From positions 1 to 64,000 of the forward strand of contig OMYJ01000014.1 in NCBI GenBank assembly GCA_900315245.1: a DNA stretch of 64,000 bases, in the 5' to 3' direction. Shown here one piece after another: positions 1 to 7,683 of this stretch (position 1 is the stretch's first letter; every line of letters starts with the position of its first letter). The notes beneath the pieces are model-generated. The model made no database searches and was not told where the DNA came from. It saw nothing but the letters and a program-made list of their open reading frames with translations. Both the position numbers and the translations under genes were made by a program. The stretch is from an uncultured Bacteroidales bacterium. GTDB taxonomy: Bacteria > Bacteroidota > Bacteroidia > Bacteroidales > WCHB1-69.

Positions 1-2
1 TG

Positions 3-386
3 CTGAGCGGCAGTCTCGGATATGATTACAGTATCAACTACATCGACGACATAGACCTTGACTACACCGAGGCCGAAGAGATCAGTAAAGCCGTTGTTGA
101 CGACGGCGACGCCATGGATGCCGACCGCTATCTGAGCGATATCGTGGTGTACCCGAACCCGACGAAGGACGTTGTCAATGTAGAATGTACAATGAACAAT
201 GTACAATGTTCGGGAATCGAGATCGTTGACGTGTATGGTAAAATCATCACCACCGTAGGGACGCGATTCATCGCGTCCGATCAAACCCCGGTTCAAATCA
301 ACGTCTCTGGTCTCGCGGCGGGCATGTATTTCGTGCGCGTGACCACGGATAGGGGAGTGGTGACGAAGGCGTTCGTCAAGAAATAA
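3..386 (+). CDS. C-terminal part of a T9SS-exported protein (5' end outside window)
   Basis: The frame is open from base 3, so the visible 127 residues are the C-terminal end of a longer protein. From about residue 45 it reads YPNPTKDVVNVE, then a hydrophobic beta segment, VYGKII, AAGMYFVRV, and ends VTKAFVKK. That pattern is the type A T9SS C-terminal sorting domain, which directs outer-membrane translocation and surface attachment and is cleaved off. The acidic stretch before it (YIDDIDLDYTEAEE) is a plausible linker; the passenger is not visible. Two oddities lie inside the domain: a heptamer array (176-210) that adds CTMNNVQC between the first two strands, and a perfect hairpin at 259-278. 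An internal ATG at 114 is not the real start. Confidence 0.85.
   Translation: MSGSLGYDYSINYIDDIDLDYTEAEEISKAVVDDGDAMDADRYLSDIVVYPNPTKDVVNVECTMNNVQCSGIEIVDVYGKIITTVGTRFIASDQTPVQINVSGLAAGMYFVRVTTDRGVVTKAFVKK
176..210. repeat. Five heptamers inside a coding region
   Basis: CAATGTA, GAATGTA, CAATGAA, CAATGTA, CAATGTT in direct succession, kept in frame within the T9SS sorting domain. It is the same GAATGNN-type heptamer family that fills intergenic spacers elsewhere in the window. Confidence 0.8.
259..278. repeat. Hairpin of the G(T/A)AG(A/G)GACG type inside a coding region
   Basis: GGACGCGAT, a 2-base loop, then ATCGCGTCC: 9-bp perfect arms, preceded by GTAG at 255. It resembles the GTAGAGACG palindromes at 27195, 32489 and 51765. 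Confidence 0.6.
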
Positions 387-395
387 CCCCCAGTT

Positions 396-428
396 CCCCC
401 TTTAGGGGGGGCTGCAAGACAGGGGGGT
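396..428. repeat. CCCCC-TTTA-GGGGGG dispersed repeat, diverged copy
   Basis: CCCCCTTTAGGGGGG followed by a G/C-rich tail ending in AGGGGGGTA, ten bases after the stop codon. It is a diverged member of the family at 14397, 17845, 19501 and 20949. Confidence 0.75.
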
Positions 429-438
429 ATTAGCAGTT

Positions 439-468
439 AAGGGCGGAGAGGAATCTTCGCCCTTTTTT
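439..468 (+). terminator. Rho-independent terminator
   Basis: AAGGGCG pairs with CGCCCTT across a 12-base loop and is followed by a T run. It ends the T9SS gene transcript. Confidence 0.75.
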
Positions 469-472
469 CGTT

Positions 473-532
473 GCTCAAGGTTCAATGCTCAAACCAGTTT
501 CATCGCCTCATCGTCTCATCGTTTCATCGTAT
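473..532. repeat. Heptamer then octamer array upstream of manC
   Basis: GCTCAAG/GTTCAAT/GCTCAAA-like heptamers are followed by four octamers (TCATCGCC, TCATCGTC, TCATCGTT, TCATCGTA) from 500. The array ends about 13 bases before the manC -7 box and therefore covers its -33 region. The same octamer occurs at 45420-45483. Confidence 0.75.
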
Positions 533-544
533 CGGGAAAAAATG

Positions 545-552
545 TATTTTTG
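545..552 (+). promoter_or_regulatory. -7 box TATTTTTG of manC-fabD
   Basis: Matches the Bacteroidota housekeeping -7 consensus TAnnTTTG, 29 bases before the manC ATG. Confidence 0.7.
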
Positions 553-581
553 CCATTTGAGAAAAATCCAAAAACCGAAAT

Positions 582-1613
582 ATGAACAACAATCATGTCG
601 TGATAATGGCTGGCGGTGTCGGAAGCCGTTTCTGGCCGCTCAGCACCCCGGAGTTCCCGAAGCAGTTCATTGACATTCTGGGCTGTGGCCGGACACTGAT
701 CCAGCTGACCGTGGATCGTTTCAAAGGGGTGTGCCAGATGGAGAATTTCTGGGTGGTGACCAATGCCGCCTATGTGGAAATCGTAAGGCAGCAGCTTCCG
801 GAAATCCCTGCTGCCCACATTCTGGCGGAACCCGCCGCCCGGAACACGGCTCCTTGTATTTCTTGGGCCTGTTGGAGCATCAGGAAAGAGTCACCTGATG
901 CCAATGTGGTGGTGACCCCGGCGGACGCGGTGGTGATGAACCCCGAGGAGTTCCGGCGAGTGGTCCAGAACGCCTTGTCTTTCACAGCAGACAAAGAGGC
1001 TATCGTCACCATCGGCATCAAACCCTCCCGACCAGAAACAGGCTATGGTTATGTGGAGGCCGCGGAAACAGTGTCGGGAGAGATTTGCAAGGTGACCGCC
1101 TTCAAAGAGAAGCCCCAACGGGAAGTGGCGGAACGCTATCTTGCAGCAGGTAATTATTTGTGGAATGCCGGCATCTTTGTCTGGAATGTCAACATGATAA
1201 CCTCGTCTATCCGGACATACAAGCCGGATATTGCAGAGAATATGGACCGCATGATGGCCTCTGGTGACGTGCAGCACATATTCCCGCAGTGTGAGAAAAT
1301 CTCCATAGATTTTGCCGTAATGGAACCTGCCGCAGCTGATGGGAAAGTATATACCCATCCGGCTGATTTCGGGTGGAGCGATCTCGGCAACTGGGCATCC
1401 CTGTACGACAAACTCCAACATGATTCCGAAGGGAACGGTGTGGTTGGCAAGGTGCGCCTCTACGAGTGCAGCAATTGTGTGGTGCATGCCGAGGACGCCG
1501 GCAAGGTGGTGCTTCAAGGCCTGCAAGACTATATAGTGTCGCAGAAAGGTGACCGTTTGTTGGTGTGCAAAAGAAGTGAAGAACAAAGAATAAAAGAATT
1601 TTCAGCAGAATGA
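582..1613 (+). CDS. manC: Mannose-1-phosphate guanylyltransferase
   Basis: The enzyme makes GDP-mannose from mannose-1-phosphate and GTP for polysaccharide and glycoprotein synthesis. The N terminus holds the nucleotidyltransferase loop MAGGVGSRFWPLS (residues 9-21) and the FPKQF motif (about 25-29). Further on are the sugar-binding motifs GYGYVE, FKEKP and NAGIFVWN. At 343 residues it is the short transferase-only form without a fused isomerase, as is usual in Bacteroidota. The ATG at 582 follows a TAnnTTTG box at a normal distance. Its stop overlaps the fabD start (ATGA), so the two genes are probably translationally coupled, an uncommon pairing of sugar-nucleotide and fatty-acid synthesis genes. 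Confidence 0.93.
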   Translation: MNNNHVVIMAGGVGSRFWPLSTPEFPKQFIDILGCGRTLIQLTVDRFKGVCQMENFWVVTNAAYVEIVRQQLPEIPAAHILAEPAARNTAPCISWACWSIRKESPDANVVVTPADAVVMNPEEFRRVVQNALSFTADKEAIVTIGIKPSRPETGYGYVEAAETVSGEICKVTAFKEKPQREVAERYLAAGNYLWNAGIFVWNVNMITSSIRTYKPDIAENMDRMMASGDVQHIFPQCEKISIDFAVMEPAAADGKVYTHPADFGWSDLGNWASLYDKLQHDSEGNGVVGKVRLYECSNCVVHAEDAGKVVLQGLQDYIVSQKGDRLLVCKRSEEQRIKEFSAE

Positions 1614-2485
1614 AGAAAGCATATCTTTTCCCTGGTCAGGGCGCCCAGTTCGTGGGGATGGGCAAAGACCTATACGACAGTTCCCCAGCCGCCCGCGAGC
1701 TTTTTGAACAAGCCAATGAGATTCTCGGATATCGCATCACGGACATAATGTTCGAAGGCACGGATGATGATCTGAAGCAAACAAAGGTGACACAACCGGC
1801 TGTTTTCCTCCATTCGGTAGTTACGGCGATGTGCATGGAGGACTTCCACCCAGATATGGTGGCTGGGCACTCTCTCGGCGAGTTCTCTGCCTTGACCGCT
1901 GCCGGTGCCCTCCGTTTCGAGGATGGCCTGCGCTTGGTCTATGCCCGTGCCATGGCGATGCAGAAAGCTTGCGAGTCTGCGCCTTCCACCATGGCGGCCA
2001 TCATCAATCTGCCGGACGAGACCATCAAGCAGATATGTGAGGAAGTCAGCAAGGAGGGTGGGGTAGTGGTTCCCGCCAATTACAACAGTCCCGGACAGGT
2101 GGTGATATCCGGAAATGTTGAGGCCGTAAAAGAGGCATGTGTCCGGATGAAAGCTGCGGGCGCAAAGCGTGCGCTTCCGTTGGCCGTGGGCGGTGCGTTC
2201 CATTCCCCGCTGATGGAATCCGCCCGTGTGGAGTTGGCAGTAGCCATTGAGCAGGCTCCTGTCAGTGCGCCCGTCTGCCCGATATACCAGAATGTGGATG
2301 CTCTGCCGCATACAAATCCTGTGGAAATCAAGGATAATCTTCTCAAACAGCTGACCTCTCCCGTTTGTTGGACACAGTCGGTGATGAATATGATTGCCGA
2401 CGGCATGACTGATTTCGTGGAATGTGGTCCGGGCACTGTACTTGCAGGTCTGGTGGGACGAATACAGAAAAGTTTGGAAGCGTGA
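1610..2485 (+). CDS. fabD: Malonyl-CoA:ACP transacylase
   Basis: It loads malonyl groups onto acyl carrier protein for type II fatty acid synthesis in the cytoplasm. The oxyanion motif FPGQGAQ (residues 7-13), the nucleophile elbow GHSLGE (Ser88) and the later GAFHSPLM motif with the catalytic His are all present. At 291 residues it is normal length and looks intact. It overlaps manC by four bases and is followed by a strong terminator, so manC-fabD forms a closed two-gene unit. The rest of the fatty acid genes seen here (acpP-fabF) lie 48 kb away. Confidence 0.96.
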   Translation: MKKAYLFPGQGAQFVGMGKDLYDSSPAARELFEQANEILGYRITDIMFEGTDDDLKQTKVTQPAVFLHSVVTAMCMEDFHPDMVAGHSLGEFSALTAAGALRFEDGLRLVYARAMAMQKACESAPSTMAAIINLPDETIKQICEEVSKEGGVVVPANYNSPGQVVISGNVEAVKEACVRMKAAGAKRALPLAVGGAFHSPLMESARVELAVAIEQAPVSAPVCPIYQNVDALPHTNPVEIKDNLLKQLTSPVCWTQSVMNMIADGMTDFVECGPGTVLAGLVGRIQKSLEA

Positions 2486-2509
2486 TTTTATTATGTCTTG
2501 AATAGTTAT

Positions 2510-2542
2510 GATTCCTGTTAAACAAGCAGGAATCTTTTTTTT
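2510..2542 (+). terminator. Rho-independent terminator after fabD
   Basis: GATTCCTG and CAGGAATC form an 8-bp stem with a 9-base loop, followed by eight T residues. Confidence 0.9.
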
Positions 2543-2571
2543 CAAAATATGTGTCCCGTTTGTATTTTTTT

Positions 2572-2579
2572 TATTTTTG
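2572..2579 (+). promoter_or_regulatory. -7 box TATTTTTG of the CapD-like gene
   Basis: TAnnTTTG match about 90 bases before the ATG at 2671; the leader between them has no other feature. Confidence 0.6.
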
Positions 2580-2670
2580 CAATTTATTCTTAATATACTA
2601 ATGTGACTCGGTGATAGGTTGTAAATGATTGATAATTCGGAATCTCAAAAATAAAACGAAATAATTTGAT

Positions 2671-4599
2671 ATGGCAAATTTATTCGACAGATTGGCTGGC
2701 AAGCTTTCCACTTTTTTGGACTCGAGGTTGATTTTCATACTCGATTGTCTGCTTTCAATAATCGCTTCCGTTTTTGCACTTCTTTGTTTGGGGTATATGC
2801 GTGGAACATTGTATGCCTCAGGCAATTTTGCCCTTTTCTGGCTGTCCTCCTCTTTGATAGCCACCATTGTGGCCGTGTTGATATTCAAAGGACACAAGTT
2901 GATTATACGGCACACGTCTTTGCATGATCTGCTTGTTTTTGTGGAAGAGGTCGCGCTTAAGTTTGCGATTATGTTTGTGGTGATGCTGATTGCATACCGA
3001 CAACTCTACAAAGGTATTATGTTTGCCTTGTTCGCCGACAGTGTGTTCACACTCTTTTTGTTGGTCTTTGTCCGTTTGGGGATGATAGCCGTATATAACT
3101 ATTTCATGAAGAAACGCCAAATCAGCCGAAGTTGCCAGCGGGTGTTGCTCTTTGGCACCGGTGACAAATCAATGGCTGCTGTCGTGCGTCTTCAGAACTC
3201 CACCCACTACAAAGTGGTTGGTTTCCTCACGGAGGAAACACAACCGTCCGATTTGCTGTTGGCAAATCTTCCCGTATTCAGCTATAATGATGACGTACAA
3301 TTCAAACAGAAAATCAATGACTATGATGTGGATGCTGTCTTGTTCACTTCTGAAGTGGATGCCAAGCAAGAACGCGACGGTTTGGTGAAGAAGTGTCTCA
3401 ATTTGAACGTTAAACCTCTTATTATCCCGAATATTAATGAGATTACAGGGCGGATGATGCATAATACCGTCCGTAATGTGAAGATCGAGGATCTGCTCGG
3501 CCGTGAGGAAATCACGATCTCCATGGATGCCATCAGGGAAAATTTCAAGGACAAGGTGGTCATGGTTACAGGTGCGGCCGGCTCTATAGGGTCGGAACTC
3601 TGCCGTCAGCTCGCAGGCTTCGATGTCAAGAAACTGATACTTTTCGATAACGCGGAGACCCCGATGCACAATATCCGGCTGGAATTGGAGGAGAAATTCC
3701 CGAATCTGACCTTTGTCCCTGTCATTGGAGATGTTCGGCAAGGCCCTCGCGTGGACTTTGCGTTCCGTACCTATCGCCCGCAAATTGTGTTCCATGCAGC
3801 CGCATACAAGCATGTCCCTCTCATGGAGGAGAACCCTTGTGAGGCCATCCGTGTCAATGTACATGGCACTCACACTATCGCAGATAAATGCATTGAATAC
3901 GATGTGGAGAAAATGGTGATGATTTCCACCGACAAGGCAGTGAATCCGACCAATGTGATGGGCTGTTCCAAACGCATCGCTGAGATTTACGTTCAATCGC
4001 TGGGTCTGGCCATTGAACGCGGCGAAATAAAGGGACGCACTACTTTTGTGACCACCCGCTTCGGAAATGTTTTGGGATCCAACGGTTCTGTGATCCCCCG
4101 CTTCCGCGAGCAAATCGAGAAAGGCGGCCCTATTACAGTTACCCATCCGGATATAACCAGGTTCTTTATGACCATTCCTGAAGCTTGCCGTCTGGTGATG
4201 GAAGCCGCCACCTTTAGCACAGGAACGCAGATTTTCGTCTTTGATATGGGCGAGTCGGTTAAAATTGACGACCTCGCGAAACGCATGGTTGACTTGGCCG
4301 GCCTCAAATTAGGCGAAGATATTCAGATTGTCTATACCGGACTTCGTCCCGGCGAGAAGTTGTACGAGGAGGTGCTCTCCAACAAGGAGAACACTACCGC
4401 GACGGCCCATAACCGTATTTATGTGGCTAAAGTACGGGAATACTCTTACACAGAAGCTTTGGCAGCTGTTGAGGAACTGGAGGAACACTCTATTTTCGTT
4501 AGAATCCCGGAAATGATTGTGAAAATGAAAGAGTTTGTGCCTGAGTTTGTCAGTAAAAACTCTGTCTTTGAAAAATATGACAAACAAGAAGGAAAATAA
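2671..4599 (+). CDS. Membrane-anchored UDP-sugar 4,6-dehydratase, CapD/WbpM type
   Basis: A large polysaccharide-biosynthesis dehydratase of 642 residues. The first 140 residues contain four hydrophobic helices, followed by a CoA-binding-like Rossmann fold (about 150-285) and then the catalytic short-chain dehydrogenase domain. The nucleotide loop is GAAGSIGSE (301-309). The catalytic triad is Ser419, Met430 and Lys434, in the STDKAVNPTNVMG context; Met in place of Tyr is typical of the large WbpM-like enzymes that make UDP-4-keto-6-deoxy sugars from UDP-GlcNAc. HAAAYKHVP and RPGEKLYEE are also family motifs. It has its own promoter box and no glycosyltransferases next to it, so the sugar product and target glycan are unknown. 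Confidence 0.92.
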   Translation: MANLFDRLAGKLSTFLDSRLIFILDCLLSIIASVFALLCLGYMRGTLYASGNFALFWLSSSLIATIVAVLIFKGHKLIIRHTSLHDLLVFVEEVALKFAIMFVVMLIAYRQLYKGIMFALFADSVFTLFLLVFVRLGMIAVYNYFMKKRQISRSCQRVLLFGTGDKSMAAVVRLQNSTHYKVVGFLTEETQPSDLLLANLPVFSYNDDVQFKQKINDYDVDAVLFTSEVDAKQERDGLVKKCLNLNVKPLIIPNINEITGRMMHNTVRNVKIEDLLGREEITISMDAIRENFKDKVVMVTGAAGSIGSELCRQLAGFDVKKLILFDNAETPMHNIRLELEEKFPNLTFVPVIGDVRQGPRVDFAFRTYRPQIVFHAAAYKHVPLMEENPCEAIRVNVHGTHTIADKCIEYDVEKMVMISTDKAVNPTNVMGCSKRIAEIYVQSLGLAIERGEIKGRTTFVTTRFGNVLGSNGSVIPRFREQIEKGGPITVTHPDITRFFMTIPEACRLVMEAATFSTGTQIFVFDMGESVKIDDLAKRMVDLAGLKLGEDIQIVYTGLRPGEKLYEEVLSNKENTTATAHNRIYVAKVREYSYTEALAAVEELEEHSIFVRIPEMIVKMKEFVPEFVSKNSVFEKYDKQEGK

Positions 4600-4616
4600 C
4601 ATTTTGATAAAAAACG

Positions 4617-4624
4617 TATTTTCG
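4617..4624 (+). promoter_or_regulatory. Possible -7 box TATTTTCG
   Basis: One mismatch to TAnnTTTG, 20 bases before the VOC gene start; the ppdK promoter has the same variant. Confidence 0.45.
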
Positions 4625-4644
4625 CAAGTTTATTAATTGTGAAT

Positions 4645-5718
4645 ATGAATGATTATTATATCGTTGGCATCCAGCAGGTTGGTGTCGGAACAGAGGATAT
4701 GAAAGCCTCCTGGAAGTGGTACGCCGACATGTTTCAGATGAACATCCGGATGCTTGAAGATGATACGGTGGCTGAAAGAATGCTGCCTTATACCAATAAC
4801 AAACCTGAGAAACGTCATGCCTGTATAGCCGCCAATCTGCAGGGCGGCGGCGGCCTCGAAATATGGCAATATTCGGAACGTAAACCAATACCCATAGACT
4901 TTGACGTGCAAATCGGCGACCTCGGCGTTTTTGCCGTTAAAATCAAATCCCATGATGTCATCTCTTTCCATGCCGAACTCGCTGCCAAATACAAGAATGT
5001 CTCCCAGATTTTCACCGACCCGCGCGGCTTGCCCACGTTCTGTTTCTACGATCCTGCCGGAAACCTGTTCCAAGTGGTTGAGGACAACTACATCTTCATT
5101 GACGAAAACCAGTTGTCCGGCGGTGTGGTAGGCGTGATGATCGGTGTGACGGATATTGACAAGTCACTCGTGGTCTATCGCGACATTCTCGGCTATGACA
5201 CAGTGATCTATGACAAGACCGGCACCTTCAGCGATTGGCAGACCTTGCGCGGAGGCACCCAACACTACAGACGTGTGCTTCTGTCTCATTCCAAACCGTT
5301 TGTGGGCCCGTTTTCCGAATTGTACGGCAGCAGCACAATTGAGCTGGTGCAAGCGGTGGAACGCACCCCCCGGAAAATTTTCGAGAAACCCCGTCAATGG
5401 GGAGACCCCGGGTTCATCCAACTCTGTCTTGACGTGGTCAATATGCGCGCTTTGGAGGAACACTGCAACAAACATGGTTTCCCGTTTACTGTGGACAGCT
5501 GTCCCGATGCCGGTGACTTCGACATGGGACTGGCCTCAGGGCATTTTACCTATATCGAGGATCCCGACGGCACATTGATTGAATTTGTGGAGATTCACAA
5601 AATCCCTATCAGTAACAGATTCAACATCTGTTTGAATTTGATGAAAAGGGAACGGACCAGACCGATGCCGAAATTTTTCTTCCGGCTGATGAAGTTGAAC
5701 AGAGTGAAATTTGACTGA
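4645..5718 (+). CDS. Tandem-VOC-domain protein (HPPD-like fold)
   Basis: The protein has two vicinal-oxygen-chelate domains, at about residues 5-140 and 150-315, arranged as in 4-hydroxyphenylpyruvate dioxygenases and glyoxalase-like enzymes. Visible family strings are DPRGLPTFCFYDPAGNLFQVVED in the first domain and YIEDPDGTLIEFVEIHKIP in the second, each ending in the usual metal-ligand glutamate. The ATG at 4645 was chosen over the GTG two codons earlier. One base separates its stop from the next gene, so the two are almost certainly cotranscribed. The substrate cannot be read from the sequence. No other aromatic degradation genes are nearby, so I do not call it hppD. Confidence 0.75.
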   Translation: MNDYYIVGIQQVGVGTEDMKASWKWYADMFQMNIRMLEDDTVAERMLPYTNNKPEKRHACIAANLQGGGGLEIWQYSERKPIPIDFDVQIGDLGVFAVKIKSHDVISFHAELAAKYKNVSQIFTDPRGLPTFCFYDPAGNLFQVVEDNYIFIDENQLSGGVVGVMIGVTDIDKSLVVYRDILGYDTVIYDKTGTFSDWQTLRGGTQHYRRVLLSHSKPFVGPFSELYGSSTIELVQAVERTPRKIFEKPRQWGDPGFIQLCLDVVNMRALEEHCNKHGFPFTVDSCPDAGDFDMGLASGHFTYIEDPDGTLIEFVEIHKIPISNRFNICLNLMKRERTRPMPKFFFRLMKLNRVKFD

Positions 5719-5719
5719 C

Positions 5720-6319
5720 ATGGGGAATCTGCTTGATATGATAAAAAAAGACCTCCGTTATGAGGAGGCTCTTCACGCTTGCATGAACTGCGGCATGTGT
5801 ACGGCAGTGTGTCCGGCTGCGGAGTTCTATGACTATGACCCCCGCCGTATCTGTGATTTGGTGCAACGGGCGGATGAGTCGGTGATTGAGGGACTGCTGC
5901 GCTCCGAGACCATTTGGTACTGCGGTCAGTGCATGTCGTGCAAACCCCGCTGCCCTCGTGGAAACGCCCCAGGAGAGGTTATCAACGTGCTGCGTAAAGT
6001 CTCCCAGGAAACAGGCTATTTCCGTGACAGCGAGATGGGCCGCCAGCAGACCCAGCTCATGAACAGCATCGAGAAAAATATCCTTGACATAGGCTACTGC
6101 GTCCATCCTGACCGCGTGGATCCCGATTACCACGTAGAACAAGGTCCCGTGTGGCGTTGGTACGTGGAGAACATAGAGGAAGTTGCCCCGAAATTGGGCG
6201 CTAATTACCACGGGGAGGGCGCCGGTGCCCTCCGAACCATCCCTCACGAGGATATGGAGGAAGTGCATAAAATCTTCAAAGTCACCGGTGGCTTTGACTT
6301 GCGCAATAAAGTGCTTTGA
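5720..6319 (+). CDS. HdrC-like protein with two [4Fe-4S] clusters
   Basis: A 199-residue soluble iron-sulfur protein related to subunit C of heterodisulfide reductase and to the iron-sulfur parts of GlpC/LutA-like oxidoreductases. Two CxxCxxCxxxC motifs are at Cys21/24/27/31 and Cys68/71/74/78. It should pass electrons between a flavoprotein and a partner. The usual partner, a CCG-domain HdrB, is absent; the gene upstream is instead a VOC protein. The ATG at 5720 is one base after the VOC stop; an in-frame TTG at 5711 would overlap that gene and is less likely. The C-terminal 90 residues have no recognisable motif. Confidence 0.82.
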   Translation: MGNLLDMIKKDLRYEEALHACMNCGMCTAVCPAAEFYDYDPRRICDLVQRADESVIEGLLRSETIWYCGQCMSCKPRCPRGNAPGEVINVLRKVSQETGYFRDSEMGRQQTQLMNSIEKNILDIGYCVHPDRVDPDYHVEQGPVWRWYVENIEEVAPKLGANYHGEGAGALRTIPHEDMEEVHKIFKVTGGFDLRNKVL

Positions 6320-6372
6320 CTTTCGTTTATAATCCATCTCTGACTTGTTATTGTTCATTTTGTCAGAAAACA

Positions 6373-6478
6373 GTGATCAGTGAACAGTGATCAGTGAACA
6401 GTCATAATCTAAGTCAATTTTCTAAGTCTAAGTCTAAGTTTAAGTCTAAGTTTAAGTCTAAGTCTAAGTCTAAGTCAG
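6373..6478. repeat. Heptamer array (GTGATCA/GTGAACA) then hexamer array (TCTAAG)
   Basis: Four heptamers alternate GTGATCA and GTGAACA (6373-6400). After a short gap about nine hexamers of TCTAAG/TTTAAG type follow (6421-6476). It lies between the HdrC-like gene and the MORN protein gene. Confidence 0.85.
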
Positions 6479-6524
6479 TCTCTGTAAAACAGACTATAAC
6501 ATTTTTCGTTAAAAACGATTCGTT

Positions 6525-7553
6525 ATGAGAAGAATACTCACCATAATATGCTGCTTGATACTGCCGTTTGTGATGTATGCACAAGATAAAATCAACGTCA
6601 CGGATAAGAATGGCAAGAAACAGGGCGTGTGGAAGAAATATGAGCAAGGAAAACTTCTGTACGAGGGTCAATTCAAAGATGATGTCCCTTTCGGGACATT
6701 CAAATATTATTACGATAACGGCAAACTGAAAAGCGTCACGGAGTTTTTGCAGGGTGTACACAAGGTGCGGACGGTCATCTATTACGAGAATGGAAAAAAG
6801 GCATCCGAAGGGGCGTACATCGACCAGCAGAAAGACGGACTATGGCGCTATTATTCCAACAAGGATACTCTCATCAAAGAAGAAAGCTATTCGGAGGGGA
6901 AACGTTCCGGCCTCTGGAGAACCTATTCCCCGGATGGGATACTTCTGGAGGAGTGTGACTACTCGAACGATAAAAGAAGCGGACTGTTCAAAACATATTA
7001 TTTGAATGGCAAAGTCAGTTTGGAGGAAACCTACTTGAATGGGAAAACCAATGGTAAAAGCACCTCTTACTATCCAAACGGAAATGTCTCTGTGACTGGC
7101 GACTATCACAACGGCTGGCGCGACGGCGAGTGGAACACCTACGATGTGAACGGAAAGATACGTTCTACCATGGTGTATAAAAACCAGAGGTTACAAAATA
7201 CATACATATATATGTATCAGAAAGGGGTGGGGCAGAGGCTGAATCAGAATGCCGTGGCTTATTTTGTGAAAAACCGCGATAAAATGACTGTAGTGCTGCG
7301 GAGCGGCAATAAGATTTCCATTGATGAAAGTATGGAAGAGGTTGAACAATGGATTGATTATATGGTGTTTATGAAGGTGAATCCGCGCTATATTGTGGCT
7401 TTGGACGCTCTGGTGAGCTACAAACCGGTGGAAGAAACTGACGGCGCCATAACCATCAGGGTGGCACCTGACCCTGGCGAGGAAATCTATTCCGAAGGCA
7501 ACGAAGCAAAAATGGTGAAAGCGCTCTTCAACACCGAGAAACCGAAAGAGTGA
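6525..7553 (+). CDS. Exported MORN-repeat (YwqK-type) protein
   Basis: A signal peptide (residues 1-19, ending VMYAQ) is followed by about ten repeats of roughly 23 residues of the type NGKxxGxWxxYYxNGxLxxExxY. This is the MORN-variant repeat seen in YwqK-like proteins and many Bacteroidota exported proteins. The repeats form a beta sheet ladder whose partner is not known. After residue 230 the repeats stop and a 110-residue C-terminal region with no known motif follows. There is no T9SS sorting domain or lipobox, so the mature protein is probably periplasmic. Repeat arrays lie on both sides of the gene. Confidence 0.8.
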   Translation: MRRILTIICCLILPFVMYAQDKINVTDKNGKKQGVWKKYEQGKLLYEGQFKDDVPFGTFKYYYDNGKLKSVTEFLQGVHKVRTVIYYENGKKASEGAYIDQQKDGLWRYYSNKDTLIKEESYSEGKRSGLWRTYSPDGILLEECDYSNDKRSGLFKTYYLNGKVSLEETYLNGKTNGKSTSYYPNGNVSVTGDYHNGWRDGEWNTYDVNGKIRSTMVYKNQRLQNTYIYMYQKGVGQRLNQNAVAYFVKNRDKMTVVLRSGNKISIDESMEEVEQWIDYMVFMKVNPRYIVALDALVSYKPVEETDGAITIRVAPDPGEEIYSEGNEAKMVKALFNTEKPKE

Positions 7554-7561
7554 GTCTGGCC

Positions 7562-7663
7562 GTTGGCTTTTAGCTTTTAGCTTTTGGCTGTTTGCTGGCG
7601 ATGAAATCATGACATAGACATAGACTTAGACATAGACATAGACTTAGACTTAGACTTAGACTA
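7562..7663. repeat. Heptamer array (TTTAGCT/GTTGGCT) then hexamer array (AGACAT/AGACTT)
   Basis: Five heptamers (GTTGGCT, TTTAGCT twice, TTTGGCT, GTTTGCT) start eight bases after the MORN gene stop. About eight hexamers AGACAT/AGACTT follow from 7613. The first unit is shared with the array after the PspC gene. Confidence 0.85.
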
Positions 7664-7683
7664 ATGACCAGTATCCCAAGACA

